Below, one piece after another: positions 1 to 6,966 of a stretch of DNA of 64,000 bases. The notes beneath the pieces are model-generated. The model had not been told where the DNA came from and did not search any database. It saw only the letters and a list, made by a program, of their open reading frames with translations. The stretch is from Methylobacterium sp. 2A (GTDB lineage: Bacteria; Pseudomonadota; Alphaproteobacteria; Rhizobiales; Beijerinckiaceae). Location: assembly GCF_009806555.1 (NCBI RefSeq), contig NZ_VUOK01000040.1:62001-126000 (forward strand), given 5' to 3'. The position numbers and the translations under genes were made by a program. Positions within the stretch are counted from its first letter, which is position 1. Each line of letters starts with the position of its first letter.

Positions 1-330
1 CAGCAGCCGCGGCGAGCGGATCACCAGGATCTGGCTCTCGATATCGGCCGGATCGCCGATCTTCTGGATCCAGGCCATCGAGGCATTGTGGGCGCCGGGC
101 TCCGCCTCGGCGACGATCACCGAGCCGGTTGCCACGTATTGCGGCGCGATCATCTTCAGCGCGGTCACGGCGAGGCCGAGGGTGACGACGAACACCGTCG
201 CGAACAGGTAGCGGCGGCGCCAGATCCGCAGCAGCGGCGCGGCGAGCGGGCTGCCGCGGCCCTGCTCCTGCGCGGCGGCGCGGGCCGGGGGCTGGTCGTT
301 CAGATCGACGGTGACGAGCGACATGGACAT
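1..330 (-). CDS. Wzz/ExoP-type polysaccharide chain-length protein, N-terminal part
   Basis: The minus strand is open from the ATG at 330 to the window edge (110 codons, truncated). The product has a proline/alanine-rich cytoplasmic head, the basic stretch RIWRRR, one membrane helix (about residues 41-58) and then the periplasmic start QYVATGSVIVAE, typical of Wzz/GumC/ExoP proteins that set the chain length of exported polysaccharides. The phrase GDPADIESQILVIRSPRLL matches the usual region after the first helix of this family. A second ATG lies two codons in. Its start is 5 bases after the stop of the glycosyltransferase upstream, so they form an operon. Whether a tyrosine kinase domain follows cannot be seen. 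Confidence 0.8.
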   Translation of the reverse strand, partial: MSMSLVTVDLNDQPPARAAAQEQGRGSPLAAPLLRIWRRRYLFATVFVVTLGLAVTALKMIAPQYVATGSVIVAEAEPGAHNASMAWIQKIGDPADIESQILVIRSPRLL

Positions 331-335
331 CGGCG

Positions 336-1505
336 TCAGCTCACAGCTTCCAGGCGCGGCAGGATGCGCGTCGGCGGCTCGCAATCCGCCCGGTGGAGGG
401 CCATCTGCTCATCCACGAAGCGGGAGAACCGGGCCCGGAACAGCTCGGCCGAGAACTGATCGGCCTGCGCCCGGCAGGCGTCCCGGGTGAAGTTGTGTTC
501 CTGCTGGATGAAGCCCCGCACGCAGGCCGCGACCGCCTCCGGGTCCGGCCTGTCGAAGAACATCCCGGAGCGTTGCGGGCCGCGCCCCTGGACGGTCTCG
601 CGGGCGCCGCCGCGGCCGAGGGCCAGGACCGGGGTGCCCTCCGAGGAGGCCTCCAGCACGATGATCCCGAAATCCTCCTCGGCGGCGAAGATGAAGGCGC
701 GGGCGGTGGCCATCAGCCGGCGCAGCCCCTCGTCGGACACGAAGCCCGTGAAGGAGACGTTCGGCCCGGCGATTCCCCGCAGCCGCGCGGCATCGGGGCC
801 GCTGCCCGCCACCACGAGGTGGAGATCGGGAAGCAACGCGAAGGCGCGGACCACCGCCTCCACGTTCTTGTAGGCAACGAGCCGGCTCGCCACGAGGAAG
901 TGGTTGCCGCGCGGCCCGTCGAAGCGATCGCTCGACAGGGTGATCGGCGGATGGATCACCTCGGCGGCGCGGCCGTAGACCTTCCGGATCCGTCGCGCCA
1001 CGAAGGCCGAGTTGGCCACGATCGCGTTGGGTCCGGCGGCCGTGCGCACGTCCCACAGGCGCATCCGGTGCAGGACCATGCGGGCGAGCGCGCCCTTGAG
1101 GCCGGTGTCGCAGTTGCTCTCGCGCAGGTAGGTGTGCTGCAGGTCCCAGGCGTAGCGCATGGGCGAGTGCACGTACGCGATGTGGAGCTGGTCGGGTCCG
1201 GTCAGCACGCCCTTGGCCACGGCGTAGCTCGACGAGATGATGAGGTCGTAGGCCGACAGATCGAACTGCTCGATCGCGATCGGCATCAGCGGCAGGTAGG
1301 CCCGGTGCCGCGTGCGGGCGAAGGGCATGCGCTGCAGGAAACTCGTGCGCGACCGGTCGTAGCCGATCCGTGCCCGGTCCGCCGGCGGCAGGAAGTCGAA
1401 CAGCGTGAAGACGTCCGCGTCCGGATAGATCCGCAGCAGCTGCTCGAGAACGCGCTCGGCCCCGCCGACGACGTACAACCAGTCGTGAACGATTGCGACG
1501 CGCAT
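336..1505 (-). CDS. Glycosyltransferase family 4 protein
   Basis: A 389-residue GT-B fold glycosyltransferase, probably cytoplasmic and adding a sugar to a lipid-linked glycan. The N-terminal Rossmann half begins RVAIVHDWL with the acceptor-side motif GGAERVL (14-20). The C-terminal half has the GT4 E-x7-E motif (E277 and E285) in EEDFGIIVLE, followed by a G-TPVLALG-GG loop. I chose ATG 1505 because GAGGAA lies 7-8 bases upstream and the protein begins directly with its first beta strand; a longer reading frame adds 28 residues with no family match. The sugar and acceptor are unknown. The adjacent chain-length gene suggests exopolysaccharide assembly. Confidence 0.88.
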   Translation of the reverse strand: MRVAIVHDWLYVVGGAERVLEQLLRIYPDADVFTLFDFLPPADRARIGYDRSRTSFLQRMPFARTRHRAYLPLMPIAIEQFDLSAYDLIISSSYAVAKGVLTGPDQLHIAYVHSPMRYAWDLQHTYLRESNCDTGLKGALARMVLHRMRLWDVRTAAGPNAIVANSAFVARRIRKVYGRAAEVIHPPITLSSDRFDGPRGNHFLVASRLVAYKNVEAVVRAFALLPDLHLVVAGSGPDAARLRGIAGPNVSFTGFVSDEGLRRLMATARAFIFAAEEDFGIIVLEASSEGTPVLALGRGGARETVQGRGPQRSGMFFDRPDPEAVAACVRGFIQQEHNFTRDACRAQADQFSAELFRARFSRFVDEQMALHRADCEPPTRILPRLEAVS

Positions 1506-1979
1506 AACAACTTCCTCGTCGATGCGCCGGGGTCGGAAGATAGACTTTCCGTCCGCCGCCCGTGTGCACGACGTTGAGCGGAGACGCATGCAGGAGGCTA
1601 GATGAGGCCTCGCGCTTAAAAAATAAGTGAATACGACGGAGTCTACGGCAAATAGTGCTTATTGCGCACTCAAGGATGTCGAGCAACCTTAATATTCATT
1701 TTACGTTATGGTTACGAATCGAGCCGGCAAATACACGTTTTCAGCGATGTGACTGGCGGCGCTCACCCGCGCTGCTTGTGCGGTTCCGGAACGGAACCGG
1801 GCGGGCCTTCGCGCGGTATCGGCCTCGACGGGCAGGTGGCACGTTCGCTCGGCCGTCCGGATGAAGGGGCGCGCCCGCCCGCACCTTCCCCCTGTCCTCA
1901 TCGCGCGGACGATCCGATCGGAGCGCCCTCCATTAAGGCGGCGGCCTGCGCCCGGCACGGGCCCCACGCCTCGCTCCCG
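1506..1979. other. Intergenic region with an AT-rich patch
   Basis: There are 474 bases between the glycosyltransferase start and the end of the acyltransferase, both on the minus strand. No convincing gene was found. The stretch around 1610-1740 is clearly richer in A and T than its surroundings and probably carries the promoter of the glycosyltransferase/chain-length operon. I could not assign -35 and -10 boxes with confidence. Confidence 0.5.
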
Positions 1980-3068
1980 TCACGGCGTGAGGGCGCTGCG
2001 CAGCGGCTGAGCCGTCGGCCGGCGGTCGAAGCGGCGTCGAAGCGCCGCGTTCATCGGGGCTTCGACGCGGCGGAACAGCACCTCCCCGACGAGGGCCGCC
2101 GCCGAGAACGCGATCACGAAGATCAGCCCGACGCGCAGGGCGCCCGAGACGGGCAGGACGCCGACGACCTTGGAGGCAGCGTGCAGCATCAGGTTGTGGA
2201 CGAGATAGAAGGAGTAGCTGGCATTGCCCTGAGACAGCAGCCAGCGCGATCGGAGGAGGATGCCGCCCCGCTCCAGCAGCAGCATCGCACCCACGATCAG
2301 GCTGGCGGCCGATCCCCAGACCAGGGGCCGGGCGAAATCCGTCAGTTCGCCTCCCATGGCGAGGGCCTGGGTGGCGATCTGCCCGCCGAGAACCAGCAGC
2401 CCCGCCGCCACGCAGGCGGCGCCGGCCACGCGCCGGACCGGGAATCGCGGGTTCGGGGCGGGAAGGCGCAGATACGCGTAGCCGAGTCCGATCCCGGCGG
2501 CGAATTCCAGCACGATCGGCTTGGTATAGAAGGCCCAGTACAGGCCGGAGACCGGCAGAAATCCCAGGAGGACCAGGCCGAGGAAGAGTCCCCCCGCCGC
2601 GAGCGCCCGGTGCGCCAGGACGGGGATCAGCAGCAGACCGGCGAAGACGACGTAGAAGAACATCTCGTAGTTGAGGGTCCAGCCGACGGAATTCAGCGGC
2701 TCGATGTAGCCGTTTCGGGAGAACGGGACGAAGAGGAGGGACTGGATCAGGTATTCCGGTCGGAATTCCATGACGCCGATCGGCTTCAGGCCCGTCAGCG
2801 CCAGGAGCGCGATGAGGAGTGTCACGAGCCAGTAGACCGGGACGACGCGGGCGACCCGCCGCATCAGGAACGCGCCAACGCTCGTTCTGTCCCCGCTGGT
2901 GCTCACGAACATGATGAAGCCGGACAGGACGAAGAACACGTCGACGCCGGCCGACCCGAAGGCCAGGAAGTCCGCCCTCGGCAGCACCGATCCGGCGTAT
3001 TGGCCGAAATGCGTCAGGAAGACGAGGTAGGCCGCGAGGGCGCGCAGGATCTGCAGATTGTAGAGCAT
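1980..3068 (-). CDS. Acyltransferase 3 family membrane protein (OafA/ExoZ-like)
   Basis: A 362-residue integral membrane protein with about ten hydrophobic segments. The N-terminus LQILRALAAYLVFLTH carries the conserved His (H20) of acyltransferase 3 proteins. Other family marks are AGVDVFFVLSGF, the basic RRVARVVPVYW and GWTLNYEMFFY. The family moves acetyl or other acyl groups across the inner membrane onto sugars of lipopolysaccharide, exopolysaccharide or small molecules. ATG 3068 gives the usual compact N-terminus; the reading frame stays open 20 codons upstream without hydrophobic or family features. It diverges from the carrier-protein operon and could act on the same surface glycan, but its substrate is unknown. 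Confidence 0.85.
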   Translation of the reverse strand: MLYNLQILRALAAYLVFLTHFGQYAGSVLPRADFLAFGSAGVDVFFVLSGFIMFVSTSGDRTSVGAFLMRRVARVVPVYWLVTLLIALLALTGLKPIGVMEFRPEYLIQSLLFVPFSRNGYIEPLNSVGWTLNYEMFFYVVFAGLLLIPVLAHRALAAGGLFLGLVLLGFLPVSGLYWAFYTKPIVLEFAAGIGLGYAYLRLPAPNPRFPVRRVAGAACVAAGLLVLGGQIATQALAMGGELTDFARPLVWGSAASLIVGAMLLLERGGILLRSRWLLSQGNASYSFYLVHNLMLHAASKVVGVLPVSGALRVGLIFVIAFSAAALVGEVLFRRVEAPMNAALRRRFDRRPTAQPLRSALTP

Positions 3069-3442
3069 GGCTCGCCGGCTGCCCGCGGGACATCCTCCGC
3101 CCGTGCTGGCGCGAAGACGGGCCACCATGCCGGATCCGAAGCCGCCGAGTCACGGACTCTTCGGAGTCTTGCTGAATGACCCGCTGCGATGGACCGAAGA
3201 TACCGGCCTGGACAGTCTTGTCCACATGTCCAAGCTGAAACACTGGTCAATTCCGGCTGGAAATTGGTTAGAAAGGCACCCGCGGTCAATATGGCCGGCG
3301 CGGTTCGCTTGCGGACCTCTATCCGCAGCCACGCGTCTGCCGGCCCCGGGGACGGTGGAAATTTACTATTAATCAGTAGAATATTTGACGCCTCGCGTGG
3401 CGGATCAATAAAGTGCTTACCACTGAATTAAGGAGTTCCGCC
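3069..3442. other. Divergent intergenic region
   Basis: There are 374 bases between the acyltransferase (leftward) and the carrier-protein operon (rightward). The part nearest the operon is AT-rich and contains an imperfect palindrome, tactattaatcagta (3364-3378), just upstream of the promoter described separately. The palindrome could be a regulator site. No gene was found here. Confidence 0.5.
3385..3413 (+). promoter_or_regulatory. Putative sigma-70-type promoter of the carrier-protein operon
   Basis: TTGACG at 3385-3390 is followed after 17 bases by ATAAAG (3408-3413); CAATAA, one or two bases earlier, is an alternative -10. A transcript starting near 3420 would reach the AAGGAG ribosome site at about 3430-3435 and the TTG start at 3443. 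Found by eye only. Confidence 0.45.
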
Positions 3443-3697
3443 TTGAACATCGCTCAAGATATTCGCGAGATCCTGGCCTCGAACGAAGCCTTCGCCGGAA
3501 AGGCCGATCAGCTCGCCGACGATGACAGCCTGTTCGACATGGGTCTCGACTCCTTCGGCTCCGTGCAGCTGATGCTGGCGCTTGAGGAGCGCTTCAACGT
3601 CGAGTTCCCCGACGAGCTCCTGAACCGCAAATCGTTCTCGTCGATCCGCGCGATCAGCGAGGCCGTCTCCACCCTGATCCGGCAGGAAGCCGCATGA
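3443..3697 (+). CDS. Acyl carrier protein-like protein
   Basis: An 84-residue carrier protein with the phosphopantetheine site [12 protein letters not shown], where S37 is the expected attachment residue. The acidic helix 2 and the downstream [10 protein letters not shown] match stand-alone ACPs. I chose the TTG at 3443 because TAAGGAG lies 7 bases upstream and the protein then begins at helix 1 ([10 protein letters not shown]); an ATG 30 bases earlier has no such site. The stop overlaps the next ATG (ATGA), so translation is coupled to the flavoprotein. Next to an amino acid:carrier protein ligase, it is probably charged with an amino acid rather than used in fatty acid synthesis. Confidence 0.88.
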   Translation: MNIAQDIREILASNEAFAGKADQLADDDSLFDMGLDSFGSVQLMLALEERFNVEFPDELLNRKSFSSIRAISEAVSTLIRQEAA

Positions 3698-4857
3698 GCA
3701 CGCTCGCCGCGCGTGCCGAGCGGGCGGCGGCGGTGGCGGCACGGCACGCCGATGCCGTCGACCGCGAGGGCCGCTTCCCCGCGGAGGCGGTCGCCGCTCT
3801 GAAGGACGAGCGCCTTCTGGGCCTCCAGATCCCGGGGCAGTTCGGCGGCGAGGGCGCCGGGCTGGTGCAGATCGCGGAGGTCTGCAGCACGCTCGGCCAT
3901 GCCTGCAGCGCGGCCGCGATGGTCTTCGCGATGCACCACATCAAGGTGTCGAGCCTCGTGACCCACGGGCTCGACAGCGCGTGGCATTGCCGGCTGATGG
4001 AGCGGATCGCCCACGAGCAATTGCTCGTCGCCTCCTCGACCACAGAGGCCGGCATCGGCGGCGACCTGCGCAACTCCCTGTGCGCCGTGGAGACCACCGG
4101 CGAGACCTTCTCGCTCGGCAAGGACGCCTCGGTGATCTCCTACGGGGCGCAGGCCGACCTGATCCTCGCCACGGCAAGGCGCCATCCGGAGGCCGCGACC
4201 TCCGATCAGGTGCTGGTCGCGCTGATGGCCAACCAGATCTCGCTCGCCCGCACCAGCCAGTGGGACACGCTCGGCATGCGCGGCACCTGCAGCGACGGCT
4301 TCCGCCTGGAGGCCCGCAACGTGCCGGTCGAGCAGATCCTGCCCAAACCCTTCGCCGAGATCGCCGCCCAGTCGATGCTGGCCTCCTCGCACCTGCTCTG
4401 GAGCAGCGTGTGGTACGGCATCGCCACCTACGCGGTCGATCGCGCCCGGGCCTTCGTGCAGGCCGAGGCACGCCGCGCCCCCGGCAAGGTGCCGCCGACC
4501 GCGCTCCGGCTCGCCGAGGTCGTGAACGCGCATCAGGCCATGCGCGGCACCGTCGTGGCGGCGCTCCGCCGCTACGAGGACGCGCATGGGGATGCCGACA
4601 CGATCGGGTCGCTCGGCTTCAGCGTCATGCTCAACAACCTGAAGGTGACCGTCTCCGACATGGCGGTCGACATCGTGCGCCGCGCCCTCTCGATCGTGGG
4701 GCTCTCCGGCTACAAGAACGACACGCCCTACAGCCTGGGCCGACCGCTGCGCGACGTCCTGTCGGCGCCGCTGATGATCGGCAACGACCGCATCCTCGCC
4801 AACACCGCCAAGCTCCTGCTCGTGCAGAAGGGCAGCGGTCAGCTCATGAGCGCGTGA
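3694..4857 (+). CDS. Acyl-CoA dehydrogenase family flavoprotein
   Basis: A 387-residue soluble protein of acyl-CoA dehydrogenase length. The helical N-terminal domain contains [16 protein letters not shown] (42-57). The middle beta domain includes [11 protein letters not shown] (115-124), near the FAD and substrate loop, and the C-terminal four-helix domain runs from about 230. The usual ending with a catalytic Glu (YEGT-type) is replaced by [10 protein letters not shown] (358-367), so the classic base seems absent. It overlaps the carrier-protein gene before it and the ligase after it. A reasonable inference is that it oxidises, or otherwise handles, an aminoacyl or acyl thioester held on the carrier protein. 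The actual substrate is unknown. Confidence 0.85.
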   Translation: MSTLAARAERAAAVAARHADAVDREGRFPAEAVAALKDERLLGLQIPGQFGGEGAGLVQIAEVCSTLGHACSAAAMVFAMHHIKVSSLVTHGLDSAWHCRLMERIAHEQLLVASSTTEAGIGGDLRNSLCAVETTGETFSLGKDASVISYGAQADLILATARRHPEAATSDQVLVALMANQISLARTSQWDTLGMRGTCSDGFRLEARNVPVEQILPKPFAEIAAQSMLASSHLLWSSVWYGIATYAVDRARAFVQAEARRAPGKVPPTALRLAEVVNAHQAMRGTVVAALRRYEDAHGDADTIGSLGFSVMLNNLKVTVSDMAVDIVRRALSIVGLSGYKNDTPYSLGRPLRDVLSAPLMIGNDRILANTAKLLLVQKGSGQLMSA

Positions 4858-5813
4858 TGGACTCGATCTCCTCTCCCCAGGGCGACCTCATCCTCGACGA
4901 GGAGCCGCAGGGCGGCCCGACCTTCCTCGACCGCCTGTTCGATCACGGGCTGCTGATCCGCACCGGCGTGGACGGCCTCTACGGCCGCAGCGGCGCCTTC
5001 GAGAGCGTGGTCGAAGCCCTCGACCGGCTGATCAGCCGTTTGGGCGCCGCCGACGGCGCCGAGGTCATGCGCTTCCCGCCCGGCATGAGCCGGCCGGCCT
5101 TCGAGCGCAGCGGCTATCTCAAGGGCTTCCCGAACCTCGCGGGCACGGTCCACAGCTTCTGCGGCGACGGGGCGGGACACGCCGAGATCCTGGCCTGCGT
5201 CGAGGAGGGCCGCGACTGGACCGGCCAGCAGGAGGCCACCGACATCGTCCTGACGCCTGCCGCCTGCTACCCGCTCTACCCGGTGGCCGCGGCCCGCGGC
5301 GCGTTGCCGGCCGAAGGGCGCCTGTTCGACTTGCAGTCTTATTGCTTCCGGCGCGAACCCTCGCTGGAGCCGACCCGGATGCAGCTGTTCCGGATGCGCG
5401 AATACGTCCGGATGGGCAGCCCCGAGCAGGTTTTGGCCTTCCGCGAATCCTGGCTGGAGCGCGGCACCGCGATGATGCGCGATCTCGGCCTGCCGCTCGC
5501 CATCGACGTGGCCAACGACCCGTTCTTCGGGCGCGCCGGACGGATGCTCGCCAACAACCAGCGGGCGCAGGGCCTGAAGTTCGAGCTGAACGTGCCGGTC
5601 AACAGCGTCGAGAAGCCGACCGCGTGCCTGAGCTTCAACTACCACCAGGACCATTTCGGCAGCACCTGGGCGCTGCGGCAGGCCGACGGCAGTGTCGCCC
5701 ACACGGCCTGCGTCGGCTTCGGGCTGGAGCGGATCACCCTGGCGCTGCTGAAGCATCACGGGCTCGACCGCGCCGCGTGGCCCGAGGCCGTGCGCGATGC
5801 GCTCTGGGGCTGA
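4857..5813 (+). CDS. Amino acid--[acyl-carrier-protein] ligase
   Basis: A 318-residue class II aminoacyl-tRNA-synthetase-like enzyme that lacks a tRNA-binding domain. The family resembles the catalytic core of archaeal-type seryl-tRNA synthetase and loads an amino acid (Gly or Ala in characterised members) onto a carrier protein. Visible marks are motif 2, [20 protein letters not shown] (163-182), the motif 3-like [12 protein letters not shown] (287-298), and C137, E182 and C285 at the positions where I expect the zinc ligands. ATG 4857 overlaps the stop of the flavoprotein (TGATG). With the carrier protein and flavoprotein it forms a compact aminoacyl-thioester module. Which amino acid is activated cannot be read from the sequence. 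Confidence 0.87.
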   Translation: MDSISSPQGDLILDEEPQGGPTFLDRLFDHGLLIRTGVDGLYGRSGAFESVVEALDRLISRLGAADGAEVMRFPPGMSRPAFERSGYLKGFPNLAGTVHSFCGDGAGHAEILACVEEGRDWTGQQEATDIVLTPAACYPLYPVAAARGALPAEGRLFDLQSYCFRREPSLEPTRMQLFRMREYVRMGSPEQVLAFRESWLERGTAMMRDLGLPLAIDVANDPFFGRAGRMLANNQRAQGLKFELNVPVNSVEKPTACLSFNYHQDHFGSTWALRQADGSVAHTACVGFGLERITLALLKHHGLDRAAWPEAVRDALWG

Positions 5814-5816
5814 GCC

Positions 5817-6788
5817 GTGACCGCCGCGTTGCGCCTGCCCGCGGGGCTCGGGAGCGCGGGACCCTACGTCCCGCACCCGCTCCATGACGGCGGCCGGGAC
5901 TGGCCGGAGACCAATTGCTACGTCGACCTCTGGATCGAACTGCTGCATGGCCGCGGCCTCGTCCCCGAGGCGATGCTGGGCTTCACGCTCCGGCAGGATT
6001 TCGAGGGCGACCAGTTCACCTTCTTCAAGCCGCCGCCCGGCGACATCGAACGGCTCTACGGCCTGGAGGTGCTGGAACTCGCGGTTTACGCGAACCTCGA
6101 AGCGCATGCCATGACCCAGGCGGCAGCCGGCCGGCCGGTGCTGATGGAGGTCGACGCGATCCACCTGCCCGACACGCACGGCACCACCTACGGGCGCGAC
6201 CACGGCAAGACCACGATCGGTATCCTGGCCCTCGACCCCATCTCCGGTGAACTCGATTACCTGCACAATGCCGGTCGCTTCCGGCTCTCGGGGGCGGATT
6301 ACGCCGGGATCTTCGGGCCTTCGACGCTGCCGCCCTATGCGGAATTCGTGAAGACGGTCGCCCCGCCCCTGCCGGAATCGGAGCTGCCGGGCGTCGCGTT
6401 GGACCTGCTCGCCAGGCATCGCGCCCGGGCGCCGGAGCGCAACCCGGTCCTGGCGTTCCGCGACGCGCTGGCCGTCACCGCCGACGGACTCGTGTGCCAG
6501 CCGCTCAGCGTGTTCCACGCCTACGCGTTCAACACGACCCGCCAGCTCGGGGCGAATTTCGAGATGCTGGCGAGCCACCTGACTTGGCTCGACGCCAACG
6601 GGGCCGGGGCCTTCGCGCCCGCCGCCGAGGCGGCCGCCGAGCTGAGCCGCGAGGCGAAGGCGTTCCAGTTCCAGCTCGCCCGCGCCTTTCACCGCCGCAA
6701 GGCGGACGGGCTGGCCCCGCGCCTCGACAAGGTGGCGGCGACCTACGACCGCGTCTTCGCCTTTCTCGACGACGCGCTCGGCGCCTGA
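5817..6788 (+). CDS. DUF1839 family protein, candidate thiol acyltransferase
   Basis: A 323-residue protein starting at GTG 5817, only 3 bases after the ligase stop. It matches DUF1839, a family usually found beside amino acid:carrier protein ligases. The N-terminal part reads ETNCYVDLW (C34), followed by LMEVDAIHLPD (D113 at the VD) and YGRDHGKTTIGI (H129). This Cys...Asp...His order, with a following GxxxxD-type strand, resembles the cysteine acyltransferase fold of BtrH-like proteins, which take acyl groups from a carrier protein. That comparison is my inference. If right, this would be the enzyme that hands the aminoacyl group to its acceptor. The C-terminal third is helical and Ala-rich. 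Confidence 0.8.
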   Translation: MTAALRLPAGLGSAGPYVPHPLHDGGRDWPETNCYVDLWIELLHGRGLVPEAMLGFTLRQDFEGDQFTFFKPPPGDIERLYGLEVLELAVYANLEAHAMTQAAAGRPVLMEVDAIHLPDTHGTTYGRDHGKTTIGILALDPISGELDYLHNAGRFRLSGADYAGIFGPSTLPPYAEFVKTVAPPLPESELPGVALDLLARHRARAPERNPVLAFRDALAVTADGLVCQPLSVFHAYAFNTTRQLGANFEMLASHLTWLDANGAGAFAPAAEAAAELSREAKAFQFQLARAFHRRKADGLAPRLDKVAATYDRVFAFLDDALGA

Positions 6789-6810
6789 AGCTAGCGAATG
6801 TCATGGTTTC

Positions 6811-6941
6811 AAAAGGTCGAGACCTTTTGCGGGTGCAGGGCAGAGCCCTGCAAAACGCTTCACCGGCCCCCATCCGGGGGCCGGTGAAGCGTTCGTCGGG
6901 GTTTTACCCCGACACCCCACCAAAGGGACGCGTCCCTTTGG
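6811..6941. repeat. Composite of four palindromes between operon parts
   Basis: The 178-base gap before the GH2-like gene holds four back-to-back inverted repeats. They are aaaaggtc/gacctttt (6811-6828), gcagggc/gccctgc (6835-6851), an 18-bp perfect stem whose left arm begins aacgcttcaccggcccc (6854-6893), and the perfect palindrome ccaaagggacg/cgtccctttgg (6920-6941). Such mosaics recur between genes in Methylobacterium as far as I recall. It may end or weaken transcription between the carrier-protein module and the hydrolase genes. No T-run follows the stems, so a classical terminator is not shown. Confidence 0.75.
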
Positions 6942-6966
6942 AAACCCGTGATCGGCGTGTGGCGCG

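Noticed and set aside
4839..6692. 617-codon minus-strand frame across the ligase and DUF1839 genes
   Set aside because: It covers two genes with clear family motifs on the other strand and shows only repetitive composition.
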